Below are positions 25,913-32,134 of a stretch of DNA of 34,908 nucleotides, piece after piece (position 1 is the first letter of the stretch; each line of letters opens with the position of its first letter). The notes below the pieces were generated by a model. That model had not been told where the DNA came from, did not search any database, and worked only from the letters and a program-made list of their open reading frames with translations. Source of the DNA: Burkholderiales bacterium (GTDB lineage: Bacteria; Pseudomonadota; Gammaproteobacteria; Burkholderiales; JAEUOS01); assembly GCA_016790635.1 (NCBI GenBank), contig JAEUOR010000022.1, positions 1-34,908 of the forward strand, in the 5' to 3' direction. The position numbers and the translations under genes are program-made.

Positions 25913-27672
25913 CCGACACACTCTTCAAGGAAGTCCACTACTCGCTTGGCGGCCTGATCAACGACATCGGCCTCGGGCGAATCGGACTCCCCGATATTCA
26001 GCGGCCGTTCGTGTGGGCCAATGCCAAGGTCCGCGACTTATTCGATTCGATGTATCGCGGCTATCCCGTCGGCTATTTCCTGTTCTGGCAAACGGGCGCG
26101 GATGGCGTTGAAAGCAAGGTCATCGGCGACCTGAACAAGCAGAAGGCGCCTTCGCTGCTGATCGTGGACGGGCAGCAGCGACTGACGTCACTGTATGCCG
26201 TGATCCGCCGCGAGGCGGTGTTGCGGGAGAACTTCGAGCGCGAATTCATTCGCATCGCGTTTCGGCCACAGGACGGATCCTTCGAGGTGCCGGATGCAAC
26301 GACCGAGCGCGATCCAGAGTACATCGTTGACGTTTCCGAAGTCTTTGCCAAACCCACCCACAAGACGATCGGCGACTACCTGAAGCGATTGCGGGATGCG
26401 CGGACGGTGACGGACGAAGAGGAGGAACGGGTCGCCGAGGCCATCGGCCGGTTGTCGGGCCTCACCAATTTTCCGTTCATTGCCCTGGAACTTTCGCAAA
26501 CATGCACCGAGGAGCAGGTCGCGGAAGTATTCGTGCGCATCAATAGCGAGGGCAAAAAGCTCAATCAGTCGGACTTCATACTGACCTTGATGTCGGTGTT
26601 CTGGGATGCGGGCCGCGCGGCGCTGGAGGCGTTTTGCCGCGACGCCCGGCGCCCGGCGCCGGTCGGGCAAGCCAGCCCTTTCAACCAATTGTTCCAGCCC
26701 GATCCCGATCACCTGCTCCGCGTGGACGTTGGGGTCGCATTCCGGCGGGCTCGCCTGGAGCATGTGTATTCCATTCTGCGCGGCAAGGATCTCGGCACCG
26801 GTCAGTTCAGCCTTGAACAGCGCAATGCGCAGTTTGGGCTGTTGCAGCAAGCGCAGTCCCGCGTGCTGAACCTCACGTACTGGGCCGATTACCTGAATAT
26901 CGTGCGCAGCGCCGGGTATCGCAGCCACCGTTACATCAGTTCGGTGACCGGCTTGGCATTCGCCTATCAGCTTTACTTGCTCGGGCGCATCGACTACGGC
27001 GTGGAGCCGTTTATGCTGAAAAACGCGGTCGCGCGCTGGCTGTTCATGTCCCTGCTGACGGGCCGCTACAGCAGCTCGCCGGAATCGAAAATGGAAATGG
27101 ATCTGGCCGCCCTGCGGGATGTGACCAGCGCCGACCAGTTCCTGCAGAGACTTCGACAGGTCGAGGAAGTGACACTCACCGACGACTACTGGACCAAGAC
27201 GCTGCCGCTCGATCTTGCCACCGCTGCCGGGCGGGGCCCGGCCCTCTTCGGGTTTTATGCCGCGCAGACGTTACTGGGCGCCAGGGCGCTGTTCTCGAAA
27301 AGCCCGGTATCGGATCTGCTCGATCCGCCCGCGCAGGGCCAGAAAAAGGCACTTGAACGCCATCACCTGTTCCCGAAGAAATACCTGAAGACGATCGGCT
27401 TCGAAGGGGTGCGCGAAACCAATCAGATCGCCAACTACGCATTGGTGGAATGGGATGACAACATCGCCATTTCCGACGACGCCCCGGCGAAGTATTGGCC
27501 GGCGTACGCCAAGCGGTTCGCCACGCAGGAATTGGAGTCGATGTGCCGCTGGCATGCGCTGCCGGAATCGTGGTGGAGCATGTCGTATCCGGATTTTCTT
27601 GCGGCGCGCCGCCCGCTGATCGCGAACGTGATCCGGGACGGCTATCACAAGCTGGCCAAGGGCGCCGCGTGA
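25909..27672 (+). CDS. DUF262 protein with C-terminal HNH-like (DUF1524-type) motif, single-chain GmrSD-like
   Basis: 587 residues from GTG 25909, which overlaps the dNTPase stop (GTGA). The N-terminal DUF262 domain shows LPDIQRPFVW near residues 27-36 and LLIVDGQQRLTSL with DGQQR at 87-91, the ParB-like NTPase signature. The C-terminus has LERHHLFPKKYL (His485-His486) followed by NQIANYALVEWDDN, a His-His...Asn pattern like DUF1524/GmrD nucleases. GmrSD enzymes are type IV restriction proteins that hydrolyse nucleotides and cut glucosylated hydroxymethylcytosine phage DNA, and single-polypeptide forms are known. Here the modified-DNA target is only inferred. The middle, about 200-450, is helical with no recognised motif. 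It is tightly linked to the next HNH gene by another GTGA overlap. Confidence 0.8.
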   Translation: MTDTLFKEVHYSLGGLINDIGLGRIGLPDIQRPFVWANAKVRDLFDSMYRGYPVGYFLFWQTGADGVESKVIGDLNKQKAPSLLIVDGQQRLTSLYAVIRREAVLRENFEREFIRIAFRPQDGSFEVPDATTERDPEYIVDVSEVFAKPTHKTIGDYLKRLRDARTVTDEEEERVAEAIGRLSGLTNFPFIALELSQTCTEEQVAEVFVRINSEGKKLNQSDFILTLMSVFWDAGRAALEAFCRDARRPAPVGQASPFNQLFQPDPDHLLRVDVGVAFRRARLEHVYSILRGKDLGTGQFSLEQRNAQFGLLQQAQSRVLNLTYWADYLNIVRSAGYRSHRYISSVTGLAFAYQLYLLGRIDYGVEPFMLKNAVARWLFMSLLTGRYSSSPESKMEMDLAALRDVTSADQFLQRLRQVEEVTLTDDYWTKTLPLDLATAAGRGPALFGFYAAQTLLGARALFSKSPVSDLLDPPAQGQKKALERHHLFPKKYLKTIGFEGVRETNQIANYALVEWDDNIAISDDAPAKYWPAYAKRFATQELESMCRWHALPESWWSMSYPDFLAARRPLIANVIRDGYHKLAKGAA

Positions 27673-28400
27673 CGCCACTGCAGCGGACTCGGCTGGAGAA
27701 GGCCGCGGCGGATTGCGGATTCGATCTGCCACCAGCGCTGGTCGACGGCGCGCTGGTATTGCGATCCACTCGGTTTCCGGAATCGGTCACGGTGCACGTC
27801 CGTGGTGACGCCCGGTTCGAGCTCGCCGCGCCGAGTGCGTTGATGCTGCCGGCCAGCGGGCCGGACGGCACAATGACTGTTGATGGCTTTGACGCGCTAT
27901 ACGACGCGCTCCTGAAGGCTGCGGCTACCGCACGCACCATGCCCAATCGGGTCGCGGAGAAGTTCGCGGCCAGCACGGCCAACCTGCCCCGGTCGACGGA
28001 GGCGGAGCGGCTGGTGGTACAGCGTGTCGGCCAGGACCTGTTTCGCAGCGCGCTGCTCGACTATTGGCAGGGCCGCTGCTGCGTGACCGGCCTGGACGTT
28101 CCGGAATTGCTGCGGGCTTCGCATATTCGTCCGTGGGCGATGTGTGATCGCGACGAGGAACGCCTGGATGTATTCAACGGGCTTCTGCTGTCCCCGGCGC
28201 TGGATGCGCTTTTCGATGGCGGGTGGATTTCGTTCGCGGTGGATCGGGCCATGCTCGTGTCGCCCGCGCTGCCGGCCTCCAAGCTGGGGATGATGGGGGT
28301 CGATCCTAATGGCCGGGTGCATGGATTGCAGACTCGGCATCTGCGCTATCTGGAGTTTCACCGGGCGCAGGTATTTCGGGCCAAGCTGGCGAGCCGATAG
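27669..28400 (+). CDS. HNH endonuclease (HNH_2-like), 243 residues
   Basis: The chosen start is GTG 27669, which overlaps the DUF262 stop by four bases; the frame is open further upstream inside the DUF262 gene. The C-terminal HNH region reads CCVTGLDVPELLRASHIRPW (His152), then VFNGLLLSPALDALFD (Asn170). The first His and the Asn are present, but where many HNH_2 proteins have a final histidine (SPHLD or RDIH) this one has SPALD. Some relatives also lack that residue, so the protein need not be inactive. The N-terminal ~110 residues show no domain I recognise and may bind DNA or a partner. It is probably a restriction nuclease working with the surrounding operon. Confidence 0.78.
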   Translation: MTPLQRTRLEKAAADCGFDLPPALVDGALVLRSTRFPESVTVHVRGDARFELAAPSALMLPASGPDGTMTVDGFDALYDALLKAAATARTMPNRVAEKFAASTANLPRSTEAERLVVQRVGQDLFRSALLDYWQGRCCVTGLDVPELLRASHIRPWAMCDRDEERLDVFNGLLLSPALDALFDGGWISFAVDRAMLVSPALPASKLGMMGVDPNGRVHGLQTRHLRYLEFHRAQVFRAKLASR

Positions 28401-28402
28401 CG

Positions 28403-29320
28403 ATGGGCATCAGCCTCGTGATCGCAGTCACGGATGACGCGTGGTTCGACATGCTGCGTCGTCGCCCGGGACTTTCCGAAGTGAATTTCTGGGCTCCGTC
28501 CGGCGCCCAATTTCGCGCCCTGCGACCCGGCGAATTGTTTCTTTTCAAGCTGCATGCACCGCGGAACGTCATTGTCGGCGGCGGCATTTTCGCTTACGCC
28601 AACACGCTGCCGTGCTCGTTGGCATGGGAAGCGTTCAGGGAAGCGAATGGCGCCCAATCCGCCGGGGAAATGCGTGCCCGCATCGCCAAGTACCGGCGTT
28701 CCGATCCCAGCGATCGCAGCGACTTTCCCGTCGGTTGTCGAATATTGACGCAGCCGTTCTTTTTCGCAGAGGCAGACTGGATCCCGGTGCCCCAGTCCTG
28801 GTCGCGGAACATCGTTTCGTTCAAGACCTACAACACCGACGAGACCGATGGGATGACGTTGTGGAACGCGGTGGCCGAGCGCATGACCCAAGTGCCGGCG
28901 CCGAACGCCGTCATGGAAGACCGCTTTGGCATGCCGCACCTGATTCAGCCCCGCCTGGGTCAAGGTGCCTTCCGGATCCTCGTCACGGACATCTACCACC
29001 GCCGCTGCGCTGTCACGCAGGAGCGAACGCTGCCGGCGCTGGAAGCTGCGCACATCCGTCCCTATAGCGATGGGGGTGAGCACGAGGCCAGCAACGGCTT
29101 GCTGCTGAGGCGCGACATCCATAGCCTGTTTGACGCTGGCTACGTGACAGTCACGCCCGACTACCGATTCGAGGTCAGCCGCCGCATTCGGGAAGAATTC
29201 GACAACGGCAAGCACTACTACGCGCTACAGGGTGCGCGAGTCGCCGTTCCCGAGGTGGCCGGTCAGCAGCCCGACCCCGGCGCGCTCGTCTGGCACAACG
29301 AACATCGATTCAAGGGCTGA
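28403..29320 (+). CDS. HNH endonuclease with N-terminal PUA/EVE-like reader domain (putative modification-dependent restriction enzyme)
   Basis: 305 residues from ATG 28403, two bases after the previous stop. The C-terminal HNH motif is intact: CAVTQERTLPALEAAHIRPY (His217), SNGLLL (Asn231) and RRDIHSLFD (His240). The N-terminal ~130 residues contain VNFWAPSG, LRPGELFLFKLHAPRN and VIVGGGIF. This strand pattern resembles the PUA superfamily (EVE, ASCH, SRA), whose members read modified bases. A PUA-like reader fused to HNH is a familiar design for type IV, modification-dependent restriction. The reader is inferred from pattern only. It is the last gene of the compact array that begins at 11893. 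Confidence 0.78.
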   Translation: MGISLVIAVTDDAWFDMLRRRPGLSEVNFWAPSGAQFRALRPGELFLFKLHAPRNVIVGGGIFAYANTLPCSLAWEAFREANGAQSAGEMRARIAKYRRSDPSDRSDFPVGCRILTQPFFFAEADWIPVPQSWSRNIVSFKTYNTDETDGMTLWNAVAERMTQVPAPNAVMEDRFGMPHLIQPRLGQGAFRILVTDIYHRRCAVTQERTLPALEAAHIRPYSDGGEHEASNGLLLRRDIHSLFDAGYVTVTPDYRFEVSRRIREEFDNGKHYYALQGARVAVPEVAGQQPDPGALVWHNEHRFKG

Positions 29321-29341
29321 GCTTTATTTCGCTCGCCGATT

Positions 29342-29560
29342 TTGTTTCGTGATCGTGCAAGCGAGCACTATTTGCGACCTGGCTCGATCACCGAGATCGC
29401 CGGGCGCTTGCGCCGTGACAGCCGCGCCGTCAAGCGCGACATCGATGACCTGCTGAATGCCGGCCTCGTCAGCATTGCCGAAAAGCCATCATTGGGTCAC
29501 GGCCGGCAGAAGGAGGTGCGCGCGGTGGCGGACCAGGTATTGACGGCGGTGTTCGCTTAG
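29342..29560 (+). pseudogene. Truncated HTH antitoxin-like remnant
   Basis: The open frame encodes about 72 residues from TTG 29342 and is open back only to a stop at 29318-29320. The peptide has a winged-HTH core, RPGSITEIAGRLRRDSRAVKR then DIDDLLNAGLVSIAEK, followed by HGRQKEVRAVA. That tail is typical of the C-terminal half of HTH antitoxins similar in type to the TumA-like protein at 31744. The usual N-terminal half is missing, there is no ribosome-binding site, and no toxin gene is next to it. I therefore read it as a remnant of a decayed toxin-antitoxin unit, although a short functional HTH protein cannot be excluded. Confidence 0.45.
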
Positions 29561-29563
29561 GTT

Positions 29564-29585
29564 CCGATCCAAGCATCGGGATCGG
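29564..29585. terminator. Hairpin after the antitoxin remnant, possible weak terminator
   Basis: CCGATCC (29564-29570) and GGATCGG (29579-29585) form a 7-bp stem with an 8-base loop, four bases after the stop of the HTH remnant. No run of T follows, so intrinsic termination would be weak. It could still stabilise the 3' end of the long upstream transcript. Confidence 0.25.
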
Positions 29586-29684
29586 CGGTCAGGCGAGCCG
29601 CCCGGGTCGAAAATTCTCTGCAGGGTCGCAGGGCCGGCGCGTAGGGGGCATGGGGTTGGCGCAATTTCCTGGCGCGACAAAGAA

Positions 29685-29732
29685 ATCGCGTTTCAGCGAT
29701 ATGTTGACAATATCGTTTTTAAGCGATATTGT
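29685..29732. promoter_or_regulatory. Two HipB-type operators upstream of hipBA
   Basis: Operator 2 (29707-29732) is ACAATATCG-N8-CGATATTGT, with 9-bp perfect arms. Its core TATCG-N8-CGATA has the geometry of the known E. coli HipB site TATCC-N8-GGATA. Operator 1 (29685-29700) is ATCG-N8-CGAT, a shorter half-strength copy with the same 8-base spacer. The centres are 27 bp apart. Operator 2 covers the whole promoter core, so HipB or HipBA binding should block transcription. Confidence 0.75.
29704..29732 (+). promoter_or_regulatory. hipBA promoter, near-consensus, giving a leaderless mRNA
   Basis: TTGACA (29704-29709), a 17-base spacer and TATTGT (29727-29732) form a near-consensus sigma-70 promoter. 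The predicted start of transcription is about 29738-29740, which coincides with the ATG at 29739, so the message would have essentially no 5' leader. No ribosome-binding site can lie between the promoter and the start codon. Confidence 0.75.
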
Positions 29733-29738
29733 GTGTCG

Positions 29739-30002
29739 ATGGACTACCCGATCCGCTTCCCGGACCAGCTCCGGCAGCAGCTGCGCGCGCTGCGCAAGGC
29801 CAAGGGCCTGACCCAGGCGCAGCTGGGCAGGCTCTTGGGCGTCGGGCAGGTGCGTATCGCCGAAATCGAAAAAGACCCTGCCGCAGTGAGCGTCGCGCAG
29901 CTCTTCAGGCTCTTCACGGCGCTCGACGCACACGTCGTGCTGCGCGATGCGCGATCTGGCGACGCGGCCGGGACGGCGGCGCCACCGCAGGGATCCTGGT
30001 GA
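29739..30002 (+). CDS. hipB: HipB-like XRE-family antitoxin and repressor
   Basis: 87 residues from ATG 29739; GTG 29733 is an alternative that lies too close to the -10 box. The XRE helix-turn-helix spans about residues 14-66, with KGLTQAQLGRLLGVGQVRIA and EIEKDP as helices 2-4. A short flexible tail (GDAAGTAAPPQGSW) resembles the disordered C-terminus of HipB that controls its degradation. HipB neutralises HipA and represses the operon through TATCC-type operators; matching TATCG-N8-CGATA sites lie just upstream. The stop overlaps the hipA start (GTGA), so the pair is translationally coupled. The operon appears autonomous from the restriction genes before it. Confidence 0.88.
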   Translation: MDYPIRFPDQLRQQLRALRKAKGLTQAQLGRLLGVGQVRIAEIEKDPAAVSVAQLFRLFTALDAHVVLRDARSGDAAGTAAPPQGSW

Positions 30003-31333
30003 GCACCGACCTGCATGTCTGGATGAATGGAGAGGCGGTTGCGGTGTGGTCGCGCACGCGCACGGGCGGACATCGCCTGACTTATGAGGAGGCGTGGCTC
30101 GATTCCCCGCGGCGGCGCTCGCTTTCGCTGTCGTTGCCCATCGCGGCGTCGCGCGAAATTTCCGGCGCGGCCGTAGCGAGTTTTTTCGAAAATCTGCTGC
30201 CCGACAACGACAGCATCCGGCGTCGGCTGAGCGCGCGCTTTGGCACCCGCGGCACCGAGGCCTTTGAATTGCTCACTGCCATCGGACGGGATTGCGTCGG
30301 CGCGGTGCAGTTGCTGCCTGCGGGGATGGTTCCCGAAGGATTCGACCGTATCGACGCCGTGCCGGTGGGCGAAGGCGATGTCGAGCGTCATCTGCGCGGT
30401 GTCGTCGCAGGTCCCATGCCCGGCGCGAGCGAAGACCCGGATGCGTTTCGCATCTCGATCGCCGGCGCGCAGGAAAAGACGGCGCTCTTGCGCCGACGGG
30501 GCAAGTGGTTTCGTCCGCGCGGCGCGACGCCGACCACCCACATTTTGAAGTTGCCGCTCGGTGTCGTCGGGGGCGGGCTCAATCTCGACATGTCGGCGTC
30601 GGTCGAGAATGAATGGCTTTGCGGGCAGATTCTCGGCGAGCTTGGCTTTGCGGTGGCGCAATCCGAAATTGCCGTCTTCGGCGCGCAGAAGGTGCTGGTC
30701 GTCGAACGCTTCGACCGGCAGTGGATGGAAGGGCGATGGATCGCCAGATTGCCGCAGGAGGACTTTTGCCAGGCGCTGGCGGTGCCGCCCGGGCGGAAAT
30801 ACCAAGCCGACGGCGGCCCCGGCATACACGACGCGTTGCGGCTGCTCTCAGGCAGCACCTCGCCCGATGCGGACCGCGAGCGGTTCCTGCTCACGCAACT
30901 GGCCTTCTGGCTGCTGGCCGCGACCGACGGGCATGCCAAGAACTTCTCGGTCTTCCTGGGCGCGGGCGACACTTATCGCCTGACGCCGCTCTACGATGTG
31001 CTCTCGGCCTGGCCTGTCATCGGGCGTGGCGCCAATGCGCTGTCGCCGCACAAGGCGCGCATGGCGATGGGTCTGCGTGCAGGGAACATGCACTACAGGC
31101 TCAAGGAAATCCGTGCGCGGCACTTCCGCGCGCTGGCCGACGGGAGCGGCGTGCCGACCGTGTGGGACAGCATGCGGGCGTTGATCGAAAAGGTCCCGGC
31201 AGCGCTCGCAACGGTCGAGAAGCGCCTTGCCCCCGGCTTCCCGCCACGGCTTTGGGAGGCCATTGCGAGTGGCATGCGTTCGCAGGTGGACCTGTTCAAG
31301 GATGAGAATCTGCGCGCCGGTGGCGCGGGATAG
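29999..31333 (+). CDS. hipA: HipA-family serine/threonine kinase toxin
   Basis: 444 residues from GTG 29999, with ribosome-binding site AGGGA at 29989-29993. The glycine-rich loop RISIAGAQEKTALL holds Ser153, the equivalent of the autophosphorylated Ser150 of E. coli HipA. The catalytic segment ATDGHAKNFS has Asp310 and Asn315, and LTPLYDVLS has Asp333, matching E. coli Asp309 and Asp332. All kinase residues are therefore intact and the toxin should be active. HipA phosphorylates glutamyl-tRNA synthetase and induces a dormant, persister-like state; the exact target of this homologue is unknown. Full length compared with the ~440-residue family. Its place in a defence island suggests abortive or dormancy-type protection, which is an inference. 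Confidence 0.92.
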   Translation: MSTDLHVWMNGEAVAVWSRTRTGGHRLTYEEAWLDSPRRRSLSLSLPIAASREISGAAVASFFENLLPDNDSIRRRLSARFGTRGTEAFELLTAIGRDCVGAVQLLPAGMVPEGFDRIDAVPVGEGDVERHLRGVVAGPMPGASEDPDAFRISIAGAQEKTALLRRRGKWFRPRGATPTTHILKLPLGVVGGGLNLDMSASVENEWLCGQILGELGFAVAQSEIAVFGAQKVLVVERFDRQWMEGRWIARLPQEDFCQALAVPPGRKYQADGGPGIHDALRLLSGSTSPDADRERFLLTQLAFWLLAATDGHAKNFSVFLGAGDTYRLTPLYDVLSAWPVIGRGANALSPHKARMAMGLRAGNMHYRLKEIRARHFRALADGSGVPTVWDSMRALIEKVPAALATVEKRLAPGFPPRLWEAIASGMRSQVDLFKDENLRAGGAG

Positions 31334-31357
31334 GTGCCCCATATCGCCGTTCATGTT

Positions 31358-31376
31358 TATCATCTATTGATACAAT
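31358..31376 (+). promoter_or_regulatory. Promoter and inverted repeat upstream of the TumE-like gene
   Basis: An extended -10 element TGA-TACAAT ends at 31376, five bases before the ATG at 31382. The -35 region is poor, as is common with an extended -10. An inverted repeat TATCA-N5-TGATA (31358-31372) overlaps the -10 box and could be the antitoxin operator. The predicted transcript starts at or beside the ATG, so this mRNA also looks leaderless. Confidence 0.5.
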
Positions 31377-31381
31377 AAGGC

Positions 31382-31747
31382 ATGCGGAATCCACTCGGTC
31401 TGGAGACTTTGCTGGACCTTCACGAGTCCATCATCGACCAGGGCGGTGGCTACTGGATCAGGATCGAGGCGTGGCGCGTGCAGGTAACCGATGACATTCC
31501 GCATGGTATTCGTTACGCCCTGACGCTCCATGAGCCGTATGGCACGCGAATCCTCGGATACGACAATGCGCACGCGGTCAAGTTGCCGAAGAAGTTCAAG
31601 TACGCGGGCCGGCGCCTGCCTTTCGACCATAAGCACCGCCATGCCTCCGACAAGGGGGTGCCGTACGGTTTCGAAAGCGCCTACCAGCTGCTCGAGGACT
31701 TTTTCAGCGATGTTGACCGCGTCTTACAGGAGATCAGGCAGTCATGA
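31382..31747 (+). CDS. tumE: TumE-like toxin (DUF6516 family)
   Basis: 121 residues from ATG 31382. Recognisable family features are IRIEAWRVQVTDDIPHGIRYALTLHE read as consecutive strands, the segment RILGYDNAHAVKLPKK, then FDHKHRHASDKG and YQLLEDFFSDVDRVL. This matches the TumE/DUF6516 toxin family, small proteins paired with an HTH antitoxin. The conserved His-rich segment HKHRH is a likely active or binding site, which is inference. The stop overlaps the partner gene start by four bases (ATGA). The biochemical activity of the family is not something I can state from sequence. Confidence 0.68.
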   Translation: MRNPLGLETLLDLHESIIDQGGGYWIRIEAWRVQVTDDIPHGIRYALTLHEPYGTRILGYDNAHAVKLPKKFKYAGRRLPFDHKHRHASDKGVPYGFESAYQLLEDFFSDVDRVLQEIRQS

Positions 31748-32094
31748 AAGCGATCAAGATCGGCATCCTGCCGCAGGAAAGGATCCGCGCTCGCATACTG
31801 GCCATCGCGCGCGGCGAGATCAAGCCGCGTCCGGGCGATCCGAAAATCTGGTTCACCTCGATGAAATCCTTGGCCGAGGTGTTGAGTGACGACAACCGCG
31901 CGTTGTTGAAGGTCATTCGCGACACCCGGCCGGATTCGGTATCGATGCTGGCTGCGGCCACCGGGCGCAAGCCCGGCAACCTGTCGCGCACGCTCAAGAC
32001 CATGTCCCACTACGGCATCGTCGAGATGCGACGCGAGAAACGGGCTGTGCGTCCTATCGCCAAGGCCACCGAGTTTCGGATCGTCGCGGCTTGA
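31744..32094 (+). CDS. tumA: TumA-like HTH antitoxin (HVO_A0114-type DNA-binding protein)
   Basis: 116 residues from ATG 31744, overlapping the toxin stop. An N-terminal region of about 50 residues (IGILPQERIRARILAIARGE) probably wraps the toxin. The winged HTH follows at about 50-105: SLAEVLSDDNRALLKVI, then VSMLAAATGRKPGNLSRTLK and MSHYGIVEM. This layout matches HVO_A0114-type antitoxins paired with DUF6516 toxins. It likely represses its own promoter through the inverted repeat at 31358-31372. It is the last gene of the island; the neighbour at 32135 converges on it from the other strand, and I see no strong terminator in the 40 bases between. Confidence 0.68.
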   Translation: MKAIKIGILPQERIRARILAIARGEIKPRPGDPKIWFTSMKSLAEVLSDDNRALLKVIRDTRPDSVSMLAAATGRKPGNLSRTLKTMSHYGIVEMRREKRAVRPIAKATEFRIVAA

Positions 32095-32134
32095 CGGGCG
32101 GGGAGCCGGGCATCGGCGTCAGGTACCCCGGAAC

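Noticed and set aside
27495..27668. Upstream extension of the 243-residue HNH gene into the DUF262 gene
   Set aside because: The extension lies wholly inside the DUF262 coding region. GTG 27669 gives the same four-base GTGA overlap seen at the neighbouring junction.
11893..29320. A complete canonical DISARM system
   Set aside because: Only a DrmD-like and a DrmMI-like gene plus a DUF1998 helicase are seen. No separate drmB, no drmC phospholipase D gene and no cytosine methylase drmMII are present.
25909..29320. A stand-alone type IV restriction locus unrelated to the genes before it
   Set aside because: The DUF262 gene overlaps the dNTPase stop by four bases and the dNTPase lies 23 bases after the methylase, so a separate transcription unit is less likely than one continuous operon, although not excluded.
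29744..30829. A 361-codon minus-strand open frame across hipB and hipA
   Set aside because: hipA and hipB residues are fully conserved on the plus strand, so this is a shadow.
32095..32134. Bidirectional terminator between tumA and the BMP gene
   Set aside because: The 40-base convergent gap has a short imperfect AGGT/ACCT repeat, but no stable stem followed by T on either strand.
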